A DNA stretch of 64,000 bases from Acanthococcus lagerstroemiae (lineage: Eukaryota > Arthropoda > Insecta > Hemiptera > Eriococcidae), in the NCBI GenBank assembly GCA_031841125.1, contig CM063110.1, forward strand, positions 51,311,946 through 51,375,945, given 5' to 3'. How positions within the stretch are numbered: the stretch's first letter is position 1; each line of letters starts with the position of its first letter. Positions 21,695 to 32,955 of the stretch are shown here, one piece after another. The translations under genes were made by a program, and so were the position numbers. The notes under the pieces are model-generated. The model was not told the origin of the DNA and did no database searches. It was given only the letters and a program-made list of their open reading frames with translations.

Positions 21695-23209
21695 CAGTGG
21701 CGTAGCCAGACTTGTATGAAGATTGGGGGGGGGGGGGGTTCGTTTCACTTTTACAGCATTACAGGTGTAATCTCTCTGTCTCTCTATATACTAAAAATGT
21801 AAAATCCGCCGCCTCCACCACTGCCGCCACCGCCTCCGGGAGAAAAAAACGCACTGCGGGTTGCCTACCTAAAAATCAGAAAAATTGCATGGGGCAGATC
21901 AGCTACTTTTAAGGACATAATCTGTTCTCACATAAAAGATCTCCGAGTTTTAAGACATAACCGACCTAATAAGACATAAAGTACCCATAATCTCCAAGAT
22001 CTCAAGTTGCAAGATATAGCACATAGTCTGACTTAAGATATGTATAAAAGTCAGATATAGTGTTTATGAATAGGGCAGACCAGCTACCTTGGACTCTGAA
22101 ATCTCAGGTCCTTATGACGTCATCATCATAATGCTCTGCGGTTGCCTACCCTGTCCCTTCATTGCTCATTTCTCCAAAGGCAGGCAACCCGCTGCGGGTT
22201 GCCTACACTGTCCCTTAATTGCTCAATTTTCCAGGAGTAGCCTACCCTTAGGAGGGGGTTCATGGTTGAGGAGGGAGCTCCTGAAGAGGGAGGAGGCCCC
22301 TATGGGGGCGTGAGCTGTGGACGGAGATGGAGGCTCTGGGTGGGGTGGGGGTTGAGATGAGTAAGAGGATCTGGTGGAGGAGAAAGTCCTTGGTGAGAGA
22401 GGTGACCTTACTTGGGGAGGGCGTAGTGATGGGTGAAGAGGTCGTGGTAGAGGTGTGTTACGTGAACAGAAATCAAGGCCATAGTGGTGTGGGGTGGTTG
22501 GGGAGACGTGGTCCTAATGGGGGAGGGCACTCAAGGTGGAAGAGGGTGATCGGGGGGAGACTAGGTGGAGGACTAGGTGATGATTGGATGGATGAACAGA
22601 GGGTGCCATGTGGCGGAGAAGCTGTGGACGGAGAAGGTCATGGAGAGAGGGAGAGGGTAATGTGAAAAGATTAAGGCCCAGGTGGTGGAGGTTGGTTGTG
22701 GTGGTTGATGATTGTAGAGTAGAGGAGGAAGTCCAAGGGAGAGAGCCTACTTGAATGTGCAGAAGGAAAGGGTTCGATGGGGGGAGGGGATACTGCGGAG
22801 GTAAAAGACCATGGGGTGGGCATTGAAGCCTCTGGTAGGAGATTGTGGCCGTTGTGGGGAGGAGTTTGTGGCTGATGAGAGCTGCGACTGTTGAAGTGTG
22901 ACCGTGGAGGCGGAGAGCGATCATGGTAAATGAGGGGGTCGGTGGAGGAGGAAGCTCGTGATGAAGAAAGGATGGAAGGGGGTTCATGGTGGAAGATTGA
23001 GGACCGCTGATGGAGGGGGAAGCGCAAAGTAAACCTCAACTCAGGAACAAAAGTTTTAGACCAAACACTGAGGACTGTGATGGTCGGACGAGGCGCGAAG
23101 CGGCCTGGTGGCAAAGCCCCCTAGTACTGACTATTACCATTAATTTTTTCACATTTTCGGCTGATGCCAAGGGAGGAAGACCTCCCCCCCCCCCGTGGCT
23201 ACGCCCTTG
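21695..23209. mobile_element. hAT-type MITE interrupted by a Helitron
   Basis: The outer ends are CAGTGGCGTAGCCAGA (21695) and CGTGGCTACGCCCTTG (ends 23209), near-perfect inverses. The flanking octamers are ATTAGGCA and ACTAGGCA (7 of 8). Removing the Helitron leaves about 160 bp (21695-21770 plus 23125-23209), a typical MITE with a G14 run at 21725-21738 and a C11 run at 23184-23194 just inside its ends. Confidence 0.82.
21771..23124 (+). mobile_element. Helitron-like non-autonomous element, copy 1
   Basis: The 5' end TCTCTC...TATATACTAAAAA and the 3' end GCCCCCTAG fit Helitron hallmarks. The flanks are A on the left and T on the right, the usual A|T target, with no duplication. It carries no Rep or helicase. 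An inner palindrome AGGCAACCCGC-T-GCGGGTTGCCT lies at 22182-22204. About 22250-23040 is strongly purine-rich on this strand. The 3' hairpin GGCGCGAAGCGGCC (about 23091-23104) is a fusion of two hairpins kept apart in other copies. The Pro/Ser/His-rich frames on the other strand are by-products of composition. Confidence 0.8.
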
Positions 23210-24163
23210 ACTAGGCAGGTATTGTTCTACGGTTCTACAACCCTCAAAGCACTTGCTTTCACCTATACTAGCTGCCTTGGCTCCAGTCTTCTACGTCTGG
23301 GTATCAAAGGTCGTCAAGTGGGCGGAGTTAACCATGATCCGATTTTGCAGTTTCATGCGCGTGTTTTAGCACATGCCTCACTGTTGCTATATTGTGTGTG
23401 GTTTAATATGATGAATGTGCTTTTCCAATGTACTTTTCATGATGAATCAGAATTTAGTTTTGTTTTTTGTTTAAATACGTTACAACGTGACAAATTTAAT
23501 CTTTGAAATAAGTACATTTATATTATCTAATTAGCTCCACAAAAATTTCTGGACAAAATGTTTTACTCTCAGTTAGTCTTTAGGGTGTGTGCTTTTAGGA
23601 ACTTTTTCATACTTTTTGCAACTTTTTGCATCTTTGCGGGAAAATGCTATCATAAGTGTTACTGTTTTACACGTTGAATTTTTTAAACTTTCAGTTTTGC
23701 CCCTCCCCCTCCGCCATTGAACCCCCTCTCGGATATCGATTGAGAATTCCATGAAAAGTGAATTCCGTTTTCGAAAAATCCCGAATGCCAAGTTTCAGAT
23801 TTTTGGCCAGCTAGTTTTTCTGAGGAATCCACTGTGCTCCACAGCCCCCCTCCACCAAAATAAATCATAATTGTATAATAAAACTGTGGGGGTAGATTTG
23901 TCACCTTAAGATTCAGTAAAGCAAAAAAACATGTTATGTACAGTCTATCAAACCAAGACAGCCAACATTGGCGCCAAGTACACAAATCGAGGCTGGGCTT
24001 TATTACGTCACATTTCGAAGGAATTTCGCTGCTTATGCTGATAAATGTGGTTAACCTAGGTAGCTATATCTCAAAAAGTTGATAAATGTGGTAAAAAATT
24101 GGTTGACAATAGGCATACTTTATTTATCATTTATTTTGTGATTTCTGAACATTAAAAAAAAAA
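23210..24163. other. Unassigned DNA
   Basis: AT-rich, with several short frames on both strands; no domain or repeat partner seen. Confidence 0.3.
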
Positions 24164-24369
24164 CGAGGGGGTCGTGGTGGAGGAGGAGGCTCGTTATGCA
24201 GAAAGGATGGAAGGGGGTTCATGGTGGAAGATTGAGGACCGCTGATAGAGGGGGAGCAAAAGAAGCACAAAGCAACCCTCAACTCAGGAACAAAAGTTTT
24301 AGACCAAACACTGAGGACTGCGACGGTGGCGGTTGGACCGCGAAGCGGCCAGGGGGCGAAGCCCCCTAG
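24164..24369 (+). mobile_element. Helitron-like element, copy 2, 3' fragment
   Basis: A 5'-truncated copy. It ends with two adjacent hairpins, ACCGCGAAGCGGCC (about 24337-24350) and GGGGGCGAAGCCCCC (24352-24366), then CTAG at 24366-24369 followed by T. Confidence 0.82.
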
Positions 24370-24870
24370 TAGGTATTTAAATAGATTATTTAAATGAAAT
24401 TTGGTGACAACCATTTATACTTCTATTTAAATGCATTTGTTAAGCAAAAATCTATTTATACAGCAAGGTATTTAAATGGTTTTCCCAAATGGTTTTGTAT
24501 CCTCTTCAGTTTGTGCGTTTCCTAACAAGTAACAAGTGCCATTTCTGTTTGTCAACATTTCTGAAGAATGTTAGCTTTCTTAGTGGATAATACAGTTGCG
24601 TAGTAAGGTCTGTTAGGCCACCCCAGTCAGTACTTTGAAAGTTTTAGTGTGTATTTCATCCAATGAAATAAATGCAGTGTCTGTAGAGAAATTTTTTAAA
24701 ACCATTTGAAAACCATTTAAGTGGCTACTGAAAGTGAGAAATATTTTCAAATAGTTATTTAAATGGATTACTGGACTATCCATTTGAAATTGATATTTAA
24801 ATGTATTCCGAACTAACCTATTTGAAATACATATTTAAATAGATCAACCCAACCATTTGTGCATCTTTGC
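24370..24870. other. AT-rich block with seven ATTTAAAT palindromes
   Basis: ATTTAAAT occurs about seven times in 480 bp, often as TATTTAAATGG or ATTTAAATAG, with CCATTTGAAAT half-matches between. No coding seen. Confidence 0.5.
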
Positions 24871-25070
24871 TTTTCAGTCACGATTCGCAAAAAACGGTAA
24901 TAAGATTCAGTTATTACAATTAAATAAAAAGTAAAAATGTAAGAAATTCTCTATGTTCCAGTTTAGTTTTTTCGCGCTTTTCCTTCGCTCTATTTTTCAT
25001 TTTGTTTTTTCGTTTTGCTTTTTTCTTGCTACATTTTCATTTCAGAATATTTTAGACAAAAATCAATCGT

Positions 25071-25093
25071 TTTTTCGTTTCGTTTCGTTTCGT
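25071..25093. repeat. TTTCG microsatellite
   Basis: Four to five TTTCG units within TTTTTTCGTTTCGTTTCG. Confidence 0.85.
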
Positions 25094-25137
25094 TGGCCAA
25101 CTCTGAATACTAGTATAGGAACTTAGCGCAACAAGAC

Positions 25138-25537
25138 CAGGGATGCCGAGAAGCTGGTAGCCGGTAGTCAGACCATCAGACATCGGTAGTTTTTGCAGTT
25201 TCGTTTTAGGATAATTTTGAGAAGTCAGAAGATGGAAGCGGAATGAGTTACAAGCTGGAAGCGGAAGCTTGAACTTTTTCAGCTTCGGATCGGCTTCTTA
25301 CAATTTTATGAAAATCGTTTTTTATGTTTTTTTATCTAAAAAAGTAGAAGAAAAAGAGAGAAAAAAATAGGTTAGTGAAAATGAAATGGTGAGAATAAGT
25401 AAAAGAAGCTCGAAGCCGAAAAAAATTGGAAGTTGGAAGTTCATACTGAGACTGGAAGCTAGAAACGAGAAGCTAGATGAGAATTGGAGGCTAGAATCCG
25501 GAAGCGGAAGCTGTCTCGCTCGGCTTCCGCATCCCTG
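25138..25537. mobile_element. hAT-like MITE rich in GAAGC words
   Basis: The ends CAGGGATGCCGAGAAGC and GCTTCCGCATCCCTG are inverse. The flanking octamers AACAAGAC and AACGAGGA agree at only 5 of 8, so the duplication is weak. The interior repeats GGAAGC, GAAGCTGGAAGC and GCTTCGG on both sides of an A-rich centre. Confidence 0.65.
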
Positions 25538-25545
25538 AACGAGGA

Positions 25546-27736
25546 ACAACACCTTTCAAAAATGAAGGTAGCGAAAAGCTCATTTTATTGACTTCAACTT
25601 ATCAGCTAGTCAATATATGCAGTAAAATTCCCATATGAGCAGAAAAGCAGACAACAACAGAGAGAGAACATAGCAAACACTCTATTACTACCTCGCTATC
25701 TGCGAGGTCGCTTGTTCTGTATTGTCTACGTGTTTTTCAAAGTTAAAATGGTCACCCTGGCTCTCGGCTTTAGGTTGGACTGTGTGCGGTGGGATGTTGC
25801 AGGGTTTAGCCCCCACGGAGCGTGCTATCCGGATTGGGGGACGCCAAGAGTAATACCTGGGTTTTTATTTAGAGGAAAAGACTCAGCTAAAAAGAAAGAA
25901 AGAAAAAGAAATATTGCGACCACTTAGATATGGTCACGTTTGCCTAAAAATAATCAACCAAATCGTTCAACGCTCGAAATATTTCTTGCTGCCGTCTTGA
26001 GGACATAAAAACTATTCAAATACTCGGGCGTGGGAGAAGGGGTACTATACTATTCTGTTCATGTATGTTTTAAATTGCCTCTTCCAGGATTGCATCCTGG
26101 ATCCATCACTTGTGTCCTTGATCTAGTTTTCGAAGTGGTGATGTATTTTCTCCAGCATCTTACTGCCGACTGCCTCTTCCAGTCTCATTTCCAGAACGGC
26201 GACGCGACGTTTTTTTAGTTTCTGTAATTTCCGTCGCCTTTTTGCTTTTTATTTAGTTTTATTATTTCTTGAAAAATGTCTCGTGATATTTTGCCATCTC
26301 ACTAAGGGTAAATACGACCAGAACGATTCGAGCAGAAAAAACAAGAAAACAGTGAAGACTCGTTGCTGCATTTACCACCAGTAATTTTTCGACTCTCGCA
26401 GCGTACTTTTAGCTTCTTTTTTTTTTCTGTTTGGTTATACGAAACCACACACATAACATGAGCGACCCTCTGTGCACTTAAATGATTAACATCGCATTTA
26501 AAACGCAAAACGATTCGTACAACCCTCATCGTTGCATGTCTGGAACACGGTTCCAAAAACATCCTGTGTAAACATTCTGGATCCTAAAAAGGAAGCCTAA
26601 TCTTCCCTCATAAATACTTTTCAGGGAAAAAAATATACACGAAGCCGATGTAAACACAGATAAGAGAAGTAAAAGTTCAAACACTTTTACGATTAGACTG
26701 GTGGGTCGAAAAAAAAAATCGTTTCCTCGGTTCCGCCGACGCGAAAGTAATTTTTAAGAATTGACGGACGAGAACACGACGACGGCTTTTGGTGCCCTCG
26801 AAACACCGCACCGGTGTCGTAAAAGCGTCGAACTTATTTTATTTCTAGCACGTTAAAGTCCTCTGCTGGTCACCGTACACATCCTTTCTGAGTCCGCGTT
26901 TTCACGTTTCTTCGAGCGTGGGATTAATGTAAAAATTATGTTACTCGATCTCGCGTGTAATTCATTAATTGGTGAATTTACATGAAACCTTATTCGTGCT
27001 TAATCGAGACACCAGAGAACATAAAATGTAACGTTAATGTGTCGAGCTTAATTGCAAAGCGATTAAAGAGCCGAGTTCTGTTTTTTTTCTTGTTTCTCTT
27101 CTCTCCCCTCTCCCCTCTTTTTTTTCAAACATACTTAACCTTCGTCTCTAGGCGATCTCACCTTCAAAATGATTTTGTCGTTTGAGTTTAAGGTTAGAAA
27201 CAAAGAGGGGCTCGCTCGCTGAACCTGATAATCCTCTCGTGTTTTTCATTATTCCACGGTCTCGTTAGAGTGTATCAAGATGTCACAATCTGACGAACGC
27301 TTGCCGCCGCATAGTGACTCGGTGTTTTCCGATTTGTACAAGCGACATTTTCCCGCCAACGAGGGGGGGGGGATATTAATTTGCTCAACTGGAAACTTTT
27401 TCGAGATATCAATCAGTAAAATGGTGTTTCCAACTTCTGCAATTGTGTAAGTACTGCTACACGACTGAACATAATCAAGAACGAACGTCTAAATCGGGCC
27501 AAATTTCTCCAACATTTAATTCAAATTATCATCGTCATCATCATCGAGATCTTAGTCGCTGGCGACTGTCTTGACCTCCTGTGTCGACTCTCCATGCCTC
27601 TCGGTCCTGGGTTACGGCAACCGCCACTGCAACCGATCTCAGCCAGATTCCGGGGATTATCATTTGAGCGAGAAAAAGTGGGAATATCTCACCCTCCCTA
27701 TATCATTTGGGCGAGTGGATGATGTAATAAATAATA
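25546..27736. other. Mostly single-copy DNA, CpG-rich in the second half
   Basis: 26290-27560 has more CG dinucleotides and no repeat partner in the window. A run of about ten Gs lies near 27363. A CATCAT/CATCGT run lies near 27530. No frame shows a domain. It could hold host regulatory or untranslated exon sequence, but nothing proves it. Confidence 0.3.
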
Positions 27737-28037
27737 CTAGGGGGCTTCGCCCCTCGTCCAACCACCACAGTCCTCAATGTTTGGCCTAAAACTTTTGTTC
27801 CTGAGTTGAGGTTTGCTTTGGGCTTCCTTTGCTCCCCCTCTATCAGCGGCCCTCAATCTTCCACCATGAACCCCTTCCATCCTTTCTTCATCACGAGCCT
27901 CCTCCTCCACCGCGACCCCCTCGTTCACCACGGTCGTTCTCCGCCTCCACGGTCACACTTCAACAGTCGCAGCCCTCCTCAGCTACGAACTCCTTCCCCA
28001 CAACAGCCATAATCTACCAGAGGCTTCAATGCCCAGC
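27737..28037 (-). mobile_element. Helitron-like element, copy 3, 3' part
   Basis: On the minus strand it ends GGGGCGAAGCCCCCTAG (CTAG at 27737-27740), with T beyond. It runs into copy 4 at about 28025-28037 (shared AGGCTTCAATGCCCA then hairpin DNA). Confidence 0.8.
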
Positions 28038-28638
28038 GGCCCAAACCCTCACCGTCACTCGCTTCGCTCGTGCCTGCCTTGCTCGGCGTTTTGCGCCTCG
28101 TCCGACCCCCACAGTCCTCAGTGTTTGGTCTAAAACGTTTGTTCCTGAGTGGAGGTTTGCTTTGGGCTTCTTTTGCTCCCCCTCTATCAGCGGTCCCCAA
28201 TCTTCCACCATGAACCCCTTCCCCTTCAGGTCCCGGCCCCAAGCCCCTCTCACACTACGGCTTTCATTTCCCTCCCCGGTCCCTCTTTCACCCAAGACAT
28301 CCTCCTCCACCAGGACCTCTTACTCACCATTTCCCCCACCCTGAGCCTTTATCCCCCTCCTGAGGCCACGTCCCCATAGATCTCCTCCTCATTCTGAAGC
28401 TCCCTCCACCATGGACCACCTAGTAGGCTACCCTTGGAGAAATGAGCAATTAGTGGGGCAGCGTAGGCAATCCGCAGGAAGCGGACCCTCCCGATGGTAG
28501 GCTACCCCTGGAGAAATGAGTAATTAAGGGGCAGGGTAGACAACCCGCAGTGGTGTGATTTTATTATTATTTTTTCTCTCGGAGGTGGTGATGGTGGCGG
28601 TAACAGTGGCGAATTTTACTTTTTTTAGTATATTTAGA
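28038..28638 (-). mobile_element. Helitron-like element, copy 4, internally deleted
   Basis: The 3' side has the hairpins CACTCGCTTCGCTCGTG and a decayed GGCGTTTTGCGCC (28058-28105), without the final CTAG. The 5' side, near 28620-28638, reads TCTAAATATACTAAAAA on the minus strand, the family 5' end. It joins copy 3 head-to-tail. Confidence 0.72.
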
Positions 28639-29400
28639 AATGGTCTAAAACTTTTGTTCCTGAGTTGAGGTTTGCTTTGGGCTTCTTTTGTTCTCCTTCT
28701 ATCAGCGGTCCTCAATCTTCCACCATGAACCCCCTTCCATCCTTTCTTCATCACGAGCCTTCTCCTCCGCCACGACCCCTTTGTTCACCACGGTTGCTTT
28801 TCCCCTCAACGGTTACACTTCAACAGTCGCAGCCCTCCTCAGCCACGAACTCCTCCCCCACAATTGCCATAACCTACCAGAGGCTTCAATACCCATCCCA
28901 TGGTCTTTTACCTCCGCAGTATCCCCCTTCGAACCCTTCCCTTTCCCTTGGACTTCCTCCTCACCTCTACAATCATCAACCACCACAACCGACCTCCACC
29001 TTCTGGGCCTAAATCTCTTCACATTACCCTCTCCCTCGCTCCATCACTTTCTCCGTCAACAGCTTCTCCCCACATGGCACCCTCCGTTCATCCCTCCGAT
29101 CATCACCCAATCATCCACCTAGTCTCCCCCCTGATCATCATCTTCCACCTCGAGTGCCCTCCCCCATTAGGACCACGTCCCCCGGACTACCCACACATTA
29201 CTATGGCCTTCATTTCTGTTCACGTACCACGCCCCCATCAAGACCTCTTCACCCATCACTACATCTTCCACAATTGCGGCCTTAATCCCTCGCTATAGCC
29301 TTCCCCTTCCACTGCTCCTTCTCTGCGGCCTCCTCGTCCCAACTCCCCCAAAGTTCCCCTGGTCCTCCATTCAGGAGCTCCCACCACCATGACCACCCTA
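28639..29400 (-). mobile_element. Helitron-like element, copy 5, both ends lost
   Basis: The internal CT-rich part of the family, from TGGTCTAAAACTTTTGTTCC to CCCACCACCATGACCACCC. It matches 56395-57160. Overlapping Ser/Pro-rich frames on both strands are compositional. Confidence 0.78.
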
Positions 29401-30050
29401 TGTGTTAATCTCTCAGCTGTAAGATGAGAATAATATGACTTACTCAACTTGGGTTTTGTGGTAGGAATCCTTGCGACATACACACTCATATTTTTTGTAA
29501 GGACACTATTGGAGATATCTTACTTCCTACTAAACATCGCAGAATTTTGGAAAAATATCTGAAGGGCGTATATGATACTTGCTCAGCTTTCAGATCACCA
29601 TGAAATTATTCCTCAGTTTTAAGTAGTGTTGTAGGAATCCTTACTGCATATACACTCGTATCTTTTGAAAGAATTCTGTTGGGTAAGTCTTACTTCTTAT
29701 GAACATCGTAGAATTTTAGAAACATTTTTCCAAGAACGGACAAGTTCGCCCCTCACCTTTGAGATCAACAGAACATTACTCATATTTCCTTAACGTGAGT
29801 CTTGTAGTAGGAATACCTAAGGGATTTACAATTACATTTTTTGAAAAAACACTACTAGAAAACTCCTTTTCTGCTACACTTCATAGAGTTTTTCATAATG
29901 ATCTCACAGCTGAGTGTCTATCATACACGGTTCTTGCAAACATTTTTTCGGAACCAGGTACATTTTGTAGAAGGAAGTGGGTTATCTCCACAAACAATTT
30001 TTTCTAAAATTCTATAGTGCATCCTAGGAAGTAGGATTTTGGTGTCAGAA
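29401..30050. repeat. ~175-180-bp tandem repeat, 3-4 units
   Basis: GTAGGAATCCTTGCGACATA (about 29461), GTAGGAATCCTTACTGCATA (about 29633) and GTAGGAATACCTAAGGGATT (about 29806) are spaced about 175 bp apart. ACATCGYAGAATTTTAGAAA follows in each, and a fourth part-unit starts near 29900. Confidence 0.7.
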
Positions 30051-30514
30051 TGTTTTTCCAAGATGCAAGTAGGCACCTCTCTGTAAATCTTTTTACAAAA
30101 CTGAGGTTGAGCGGATATTTTTTTGATGATTCTAATGCAGTACTTCTCTCATGTATCTCTTATAAGGAAATATTTTCCGAAAGTGCCTGCTAATGCGACT
30201 GATAAGCGGGTTATCACTTCATTTCTTCTTCTTTTCTAATGTCTTATGGACTCCACTTTTTGTTTACGCTCTTGGTAACCAGCTGGCAGCTGCGGATTTA
30301 GAAGCTAAGCCGCTATCTCTTCTTTTGCTTGCTTATTTTATCAGATTAAATATTAGGCAGAATTAAATTTTTTCGTCAGATGACTTATTTTTTAGTTTAT
30401 TTCTCTTTATGAGATCTAATATACCATGAGGTCGAATAGAGTGGTGAATTGTTATCGTCTTCCATTATTTGGTAGGTTGTCTCTGAGAAGTTTTTTATAA
30501 TAATTCTGTTTTTT

Positions 30515-30811
30515 CAGGGACCTACCGAAGAGTTTTCCCTGGGGGGGGGGGGGGGTAAAAATTGTGAAGGTCCCAACTGACTCAACTCAGAATTCCCAAG
30601 TATCAAAGAAAAAAAAAAACCTTTTGACTTGTTGGATTTTTCCAACTGACTCAACTCAGAATTCTCGCAAGTATCAAATCAAAAGAAGAAAAACCTTTTG
30701 ACTCGTTGGGTTTTCCCAACTTCTCAACTCAATTCCCAAGTATCAACTACCGAGTGAAAAATTCCCACGGGGAGGGGGCATAAGTCCCCCTCCCGCATCG
30801 TTATGTCCCTG
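30515..30811 (-). mobile_element. hAT-like MITE family C, copy 3
   Basis: The plus strand starts CAGGGACCTACCGAAGAG and ends ATCGTTATGTCCCTG. A G15 run lies at 30541-30555. The inner CCCAAGTATCAA words are the reverse of copy 1. The flanking octamers do not match. Confidence 0.8.
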
Positions 30812-30814
30812 CGT

Positions 30815-31330
30815 TAGTGGTATCTACATCGGAGTCCGGAGTGATTTTCACATTTTCTTCTAGTTCCTCATTCAGTGCCAGTTCGTATTCCTTTTTCAGA
30901 CCTTCTGGAATTCTTGTATTTGCTTTTAGCTTTAGTGGTTTTTTGTACCTCAATTTTTTCTCTTTTCATTTTGCATTTTATATACTTATGGTCAGAATGA
31001 AAATTAGAGTTGGACTGTGCGTCGAAATCCTGAATAATTTCTGATTTTAGTGACACCAAGATATAATCGATTTGGGTTTTGACATTTGGATTTGGTGAGA
31101 TCCTAGTCCATTTTCTGTTCATTCTCTTTTTGAATAAAGTATTTATTACTTTCAAGTAGTTTACTTTGCAAAATTCGGTCGCCCTTGTTTCTGTTCCCAT
31201 ATGTGTGTGGTCCCATGATTCTCTCTTCCCCCGGTAATCGACTTCCGATCTGGCTATTAAAGTCCCCAAGTATTATCAGCCTATTTGTCTTAACATCTAC
31301 TAAGATCTTCATTTTTGGAAGAGCAGAGGG
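30815..31330 (-). pseudogene. LINE endonuclease fragment (RTE-like)
   Basis: Minus-strand fragment. 31312-31103 reads KTNRLIILGDFNSQIG then GNRNKGDRILQ. A shifted frame continues FCKVNYLKVINTLFKKRMNRKWTRISPNPN, TQIDYILV and FHSDHKYIKCKM. GDFN, the DYIL strand and SDH of the endonuclease are present. The N-terminal third and the polymerase are absent, and MITE family C abuts its 3' side. Confidence 0.82.
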
Positions 31331-31830
31331 AGAGGGACAGCAAGTTCTATAGTTTTCAGCATACCCCCTCCTCCCGCCCCCGCCGAAGCAATTAATGGAA
31401 TATGATACCTACGTAGATCTATTTAACTGAAACTATAAAATTGAACGAGAATCATAGGCGTGACTGCCGGGTGTGCCTAGACACACCCTAATTCTCCAGA
31501 TTTTTTAAAGCATTTTTTTTTTGGGGGGGGGAGGGGTAAAATTGACCATTGAGTTGCAACACCCCTTCTAACTACATAGATTTTTTTACACTTCAGAGTT
31601 GAAAAATAATTCTATTACATTACAATAATACTATCCGCTAGGAGCGTTGCTTACCATATTGACAAACTTCGTTTTCGATGTCTATACCTGACAAGTTGTT
31701 ACCCTGGGATTCGTTCCAAAATCCAAACAGTTGATAAATTGATATCACAAAAGCAAACTGACTAACAAACTTGTACCGTTTAAATTTTACTAATTTTATT
31801 AAAATAATACGGCAGGTAGAGGTATTGTTG

Positions 31831-31865
<35 letters not shown>

Positions 31866-32740
31866 GAAATTTAATACTTCTTGCTTCATTTTAGACAAAT
31901 TAATTTAAACTACCTAGTTTCTGTGACTGTGAATTTTGTACAGTGATGGTATTTGCAAGTGTTCGAAGTGTTCACGTAAATACGTGACTTGATAATTGAC
32001 TTTAAAAAAAAAAAATTAATATTCAATATTTCTAACCAAATTAAGCTGTATTACTGTAAACCTACTAACCCAAGAATGTCGCTTTCAAAAAAAAAAAAAA
32101 AAAAAAAAAAAAAGAGATGTAGCTCCAGTTGGTAAAATGTTATCAGAGACGCCAAAGTTAGGAACGCCTTAACAATCTTATGCTGCCCTACGTTAAGCAA
32201 GCAAAAGCTAGCGAAGTGAAAATTGAAGAAGTTATCGATGACTTCAGAAGCAAGAAGAATATAGAGCAATAAGATTGTAATTTCGATTTAATGTTATTAT
32301 TCGGACTCTACAGGGCGGTGGCGCGCTAGTGTCGCTGGGTTGTTATCAGTAACTTTTTGTTATCAAAGTAAGGATAACTGTAGGAGAAACGTTCAGTGAA
32401 ATAGGTAATTCGTATTAATTACGTTATTATGTCGCCTATTTTCCAACTGGGGCAAGTGATCCGTCATGTAGGAATCGGCGAGAATCTTGAAGATCACAAT
32501 GGATTTGAAAAAGAACATTAAAATGTACTGATATCAACCAAATCAACTTACGCGGATTATACATGTTCAATACAAATTATCATTATTGAGCGCTGCCGTC
32601 AATAATAGTGAACGTGCACACAGCACAACGTCATAATGATTTAGATTATAAAAATGATCCAAGCGTCAATAAAAATTCCAAACGATTTGAATTTTTTAAT
32701 GTAATGTAACGTTCCTCTCAGCAGTGTATCCTAACTTTGA
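31331..32740. other. Unassigned DNA with opposed T32 and A27 runs
   Basis: A T32 run at 31833-31864 and an A27 run at 32087-32113 bracket 222 bp. No gene was recognised on either side. Confidence 0.5.
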
Positions 32741-32955
32741 TAAAACACCCCCAATAATTATAGGCAGCCAGCAAATTAAAACTGTTTAGATATTTGAATT
32801 TTTCCTTTTCTAAGAACGTTTGTTTGTTTATTATTATTATTTGTTCAATAAAAAATATTTTGATGAAAAAACCGGCGAATTTTCAAATGTTTAGAAAATG
32901 CAAATTTTCCTTCTCCACCCCCCCCCCCCAACTGAAAGTCAAGTTTTAGCCTCTG
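32741..32955 (-). mobile_element. hAT-like MITE family A, copy 3, truncated
   Basis: On the minus strand it starts CAGAGGCTAAAACTTGAC (ends at 32955), with a C12 run at 32918-32929 on the plus strand. It then follows the family (GTTTGTTTGTTTATTATTATT in reverse) and fades at ACCCCCAATAATTATAGGCAG. Confidence 0.75.

Noticed and set aside
22514..23114. Pro/Ser/His-rich open frames of up to 157 codons (also 27806-29298 and 56418-57434, up to 236 codons) as genes
   Set aside because: They lie in CT-rich Helitron DNA, overlap in several frames on both strands and do not keep one frame across copies.
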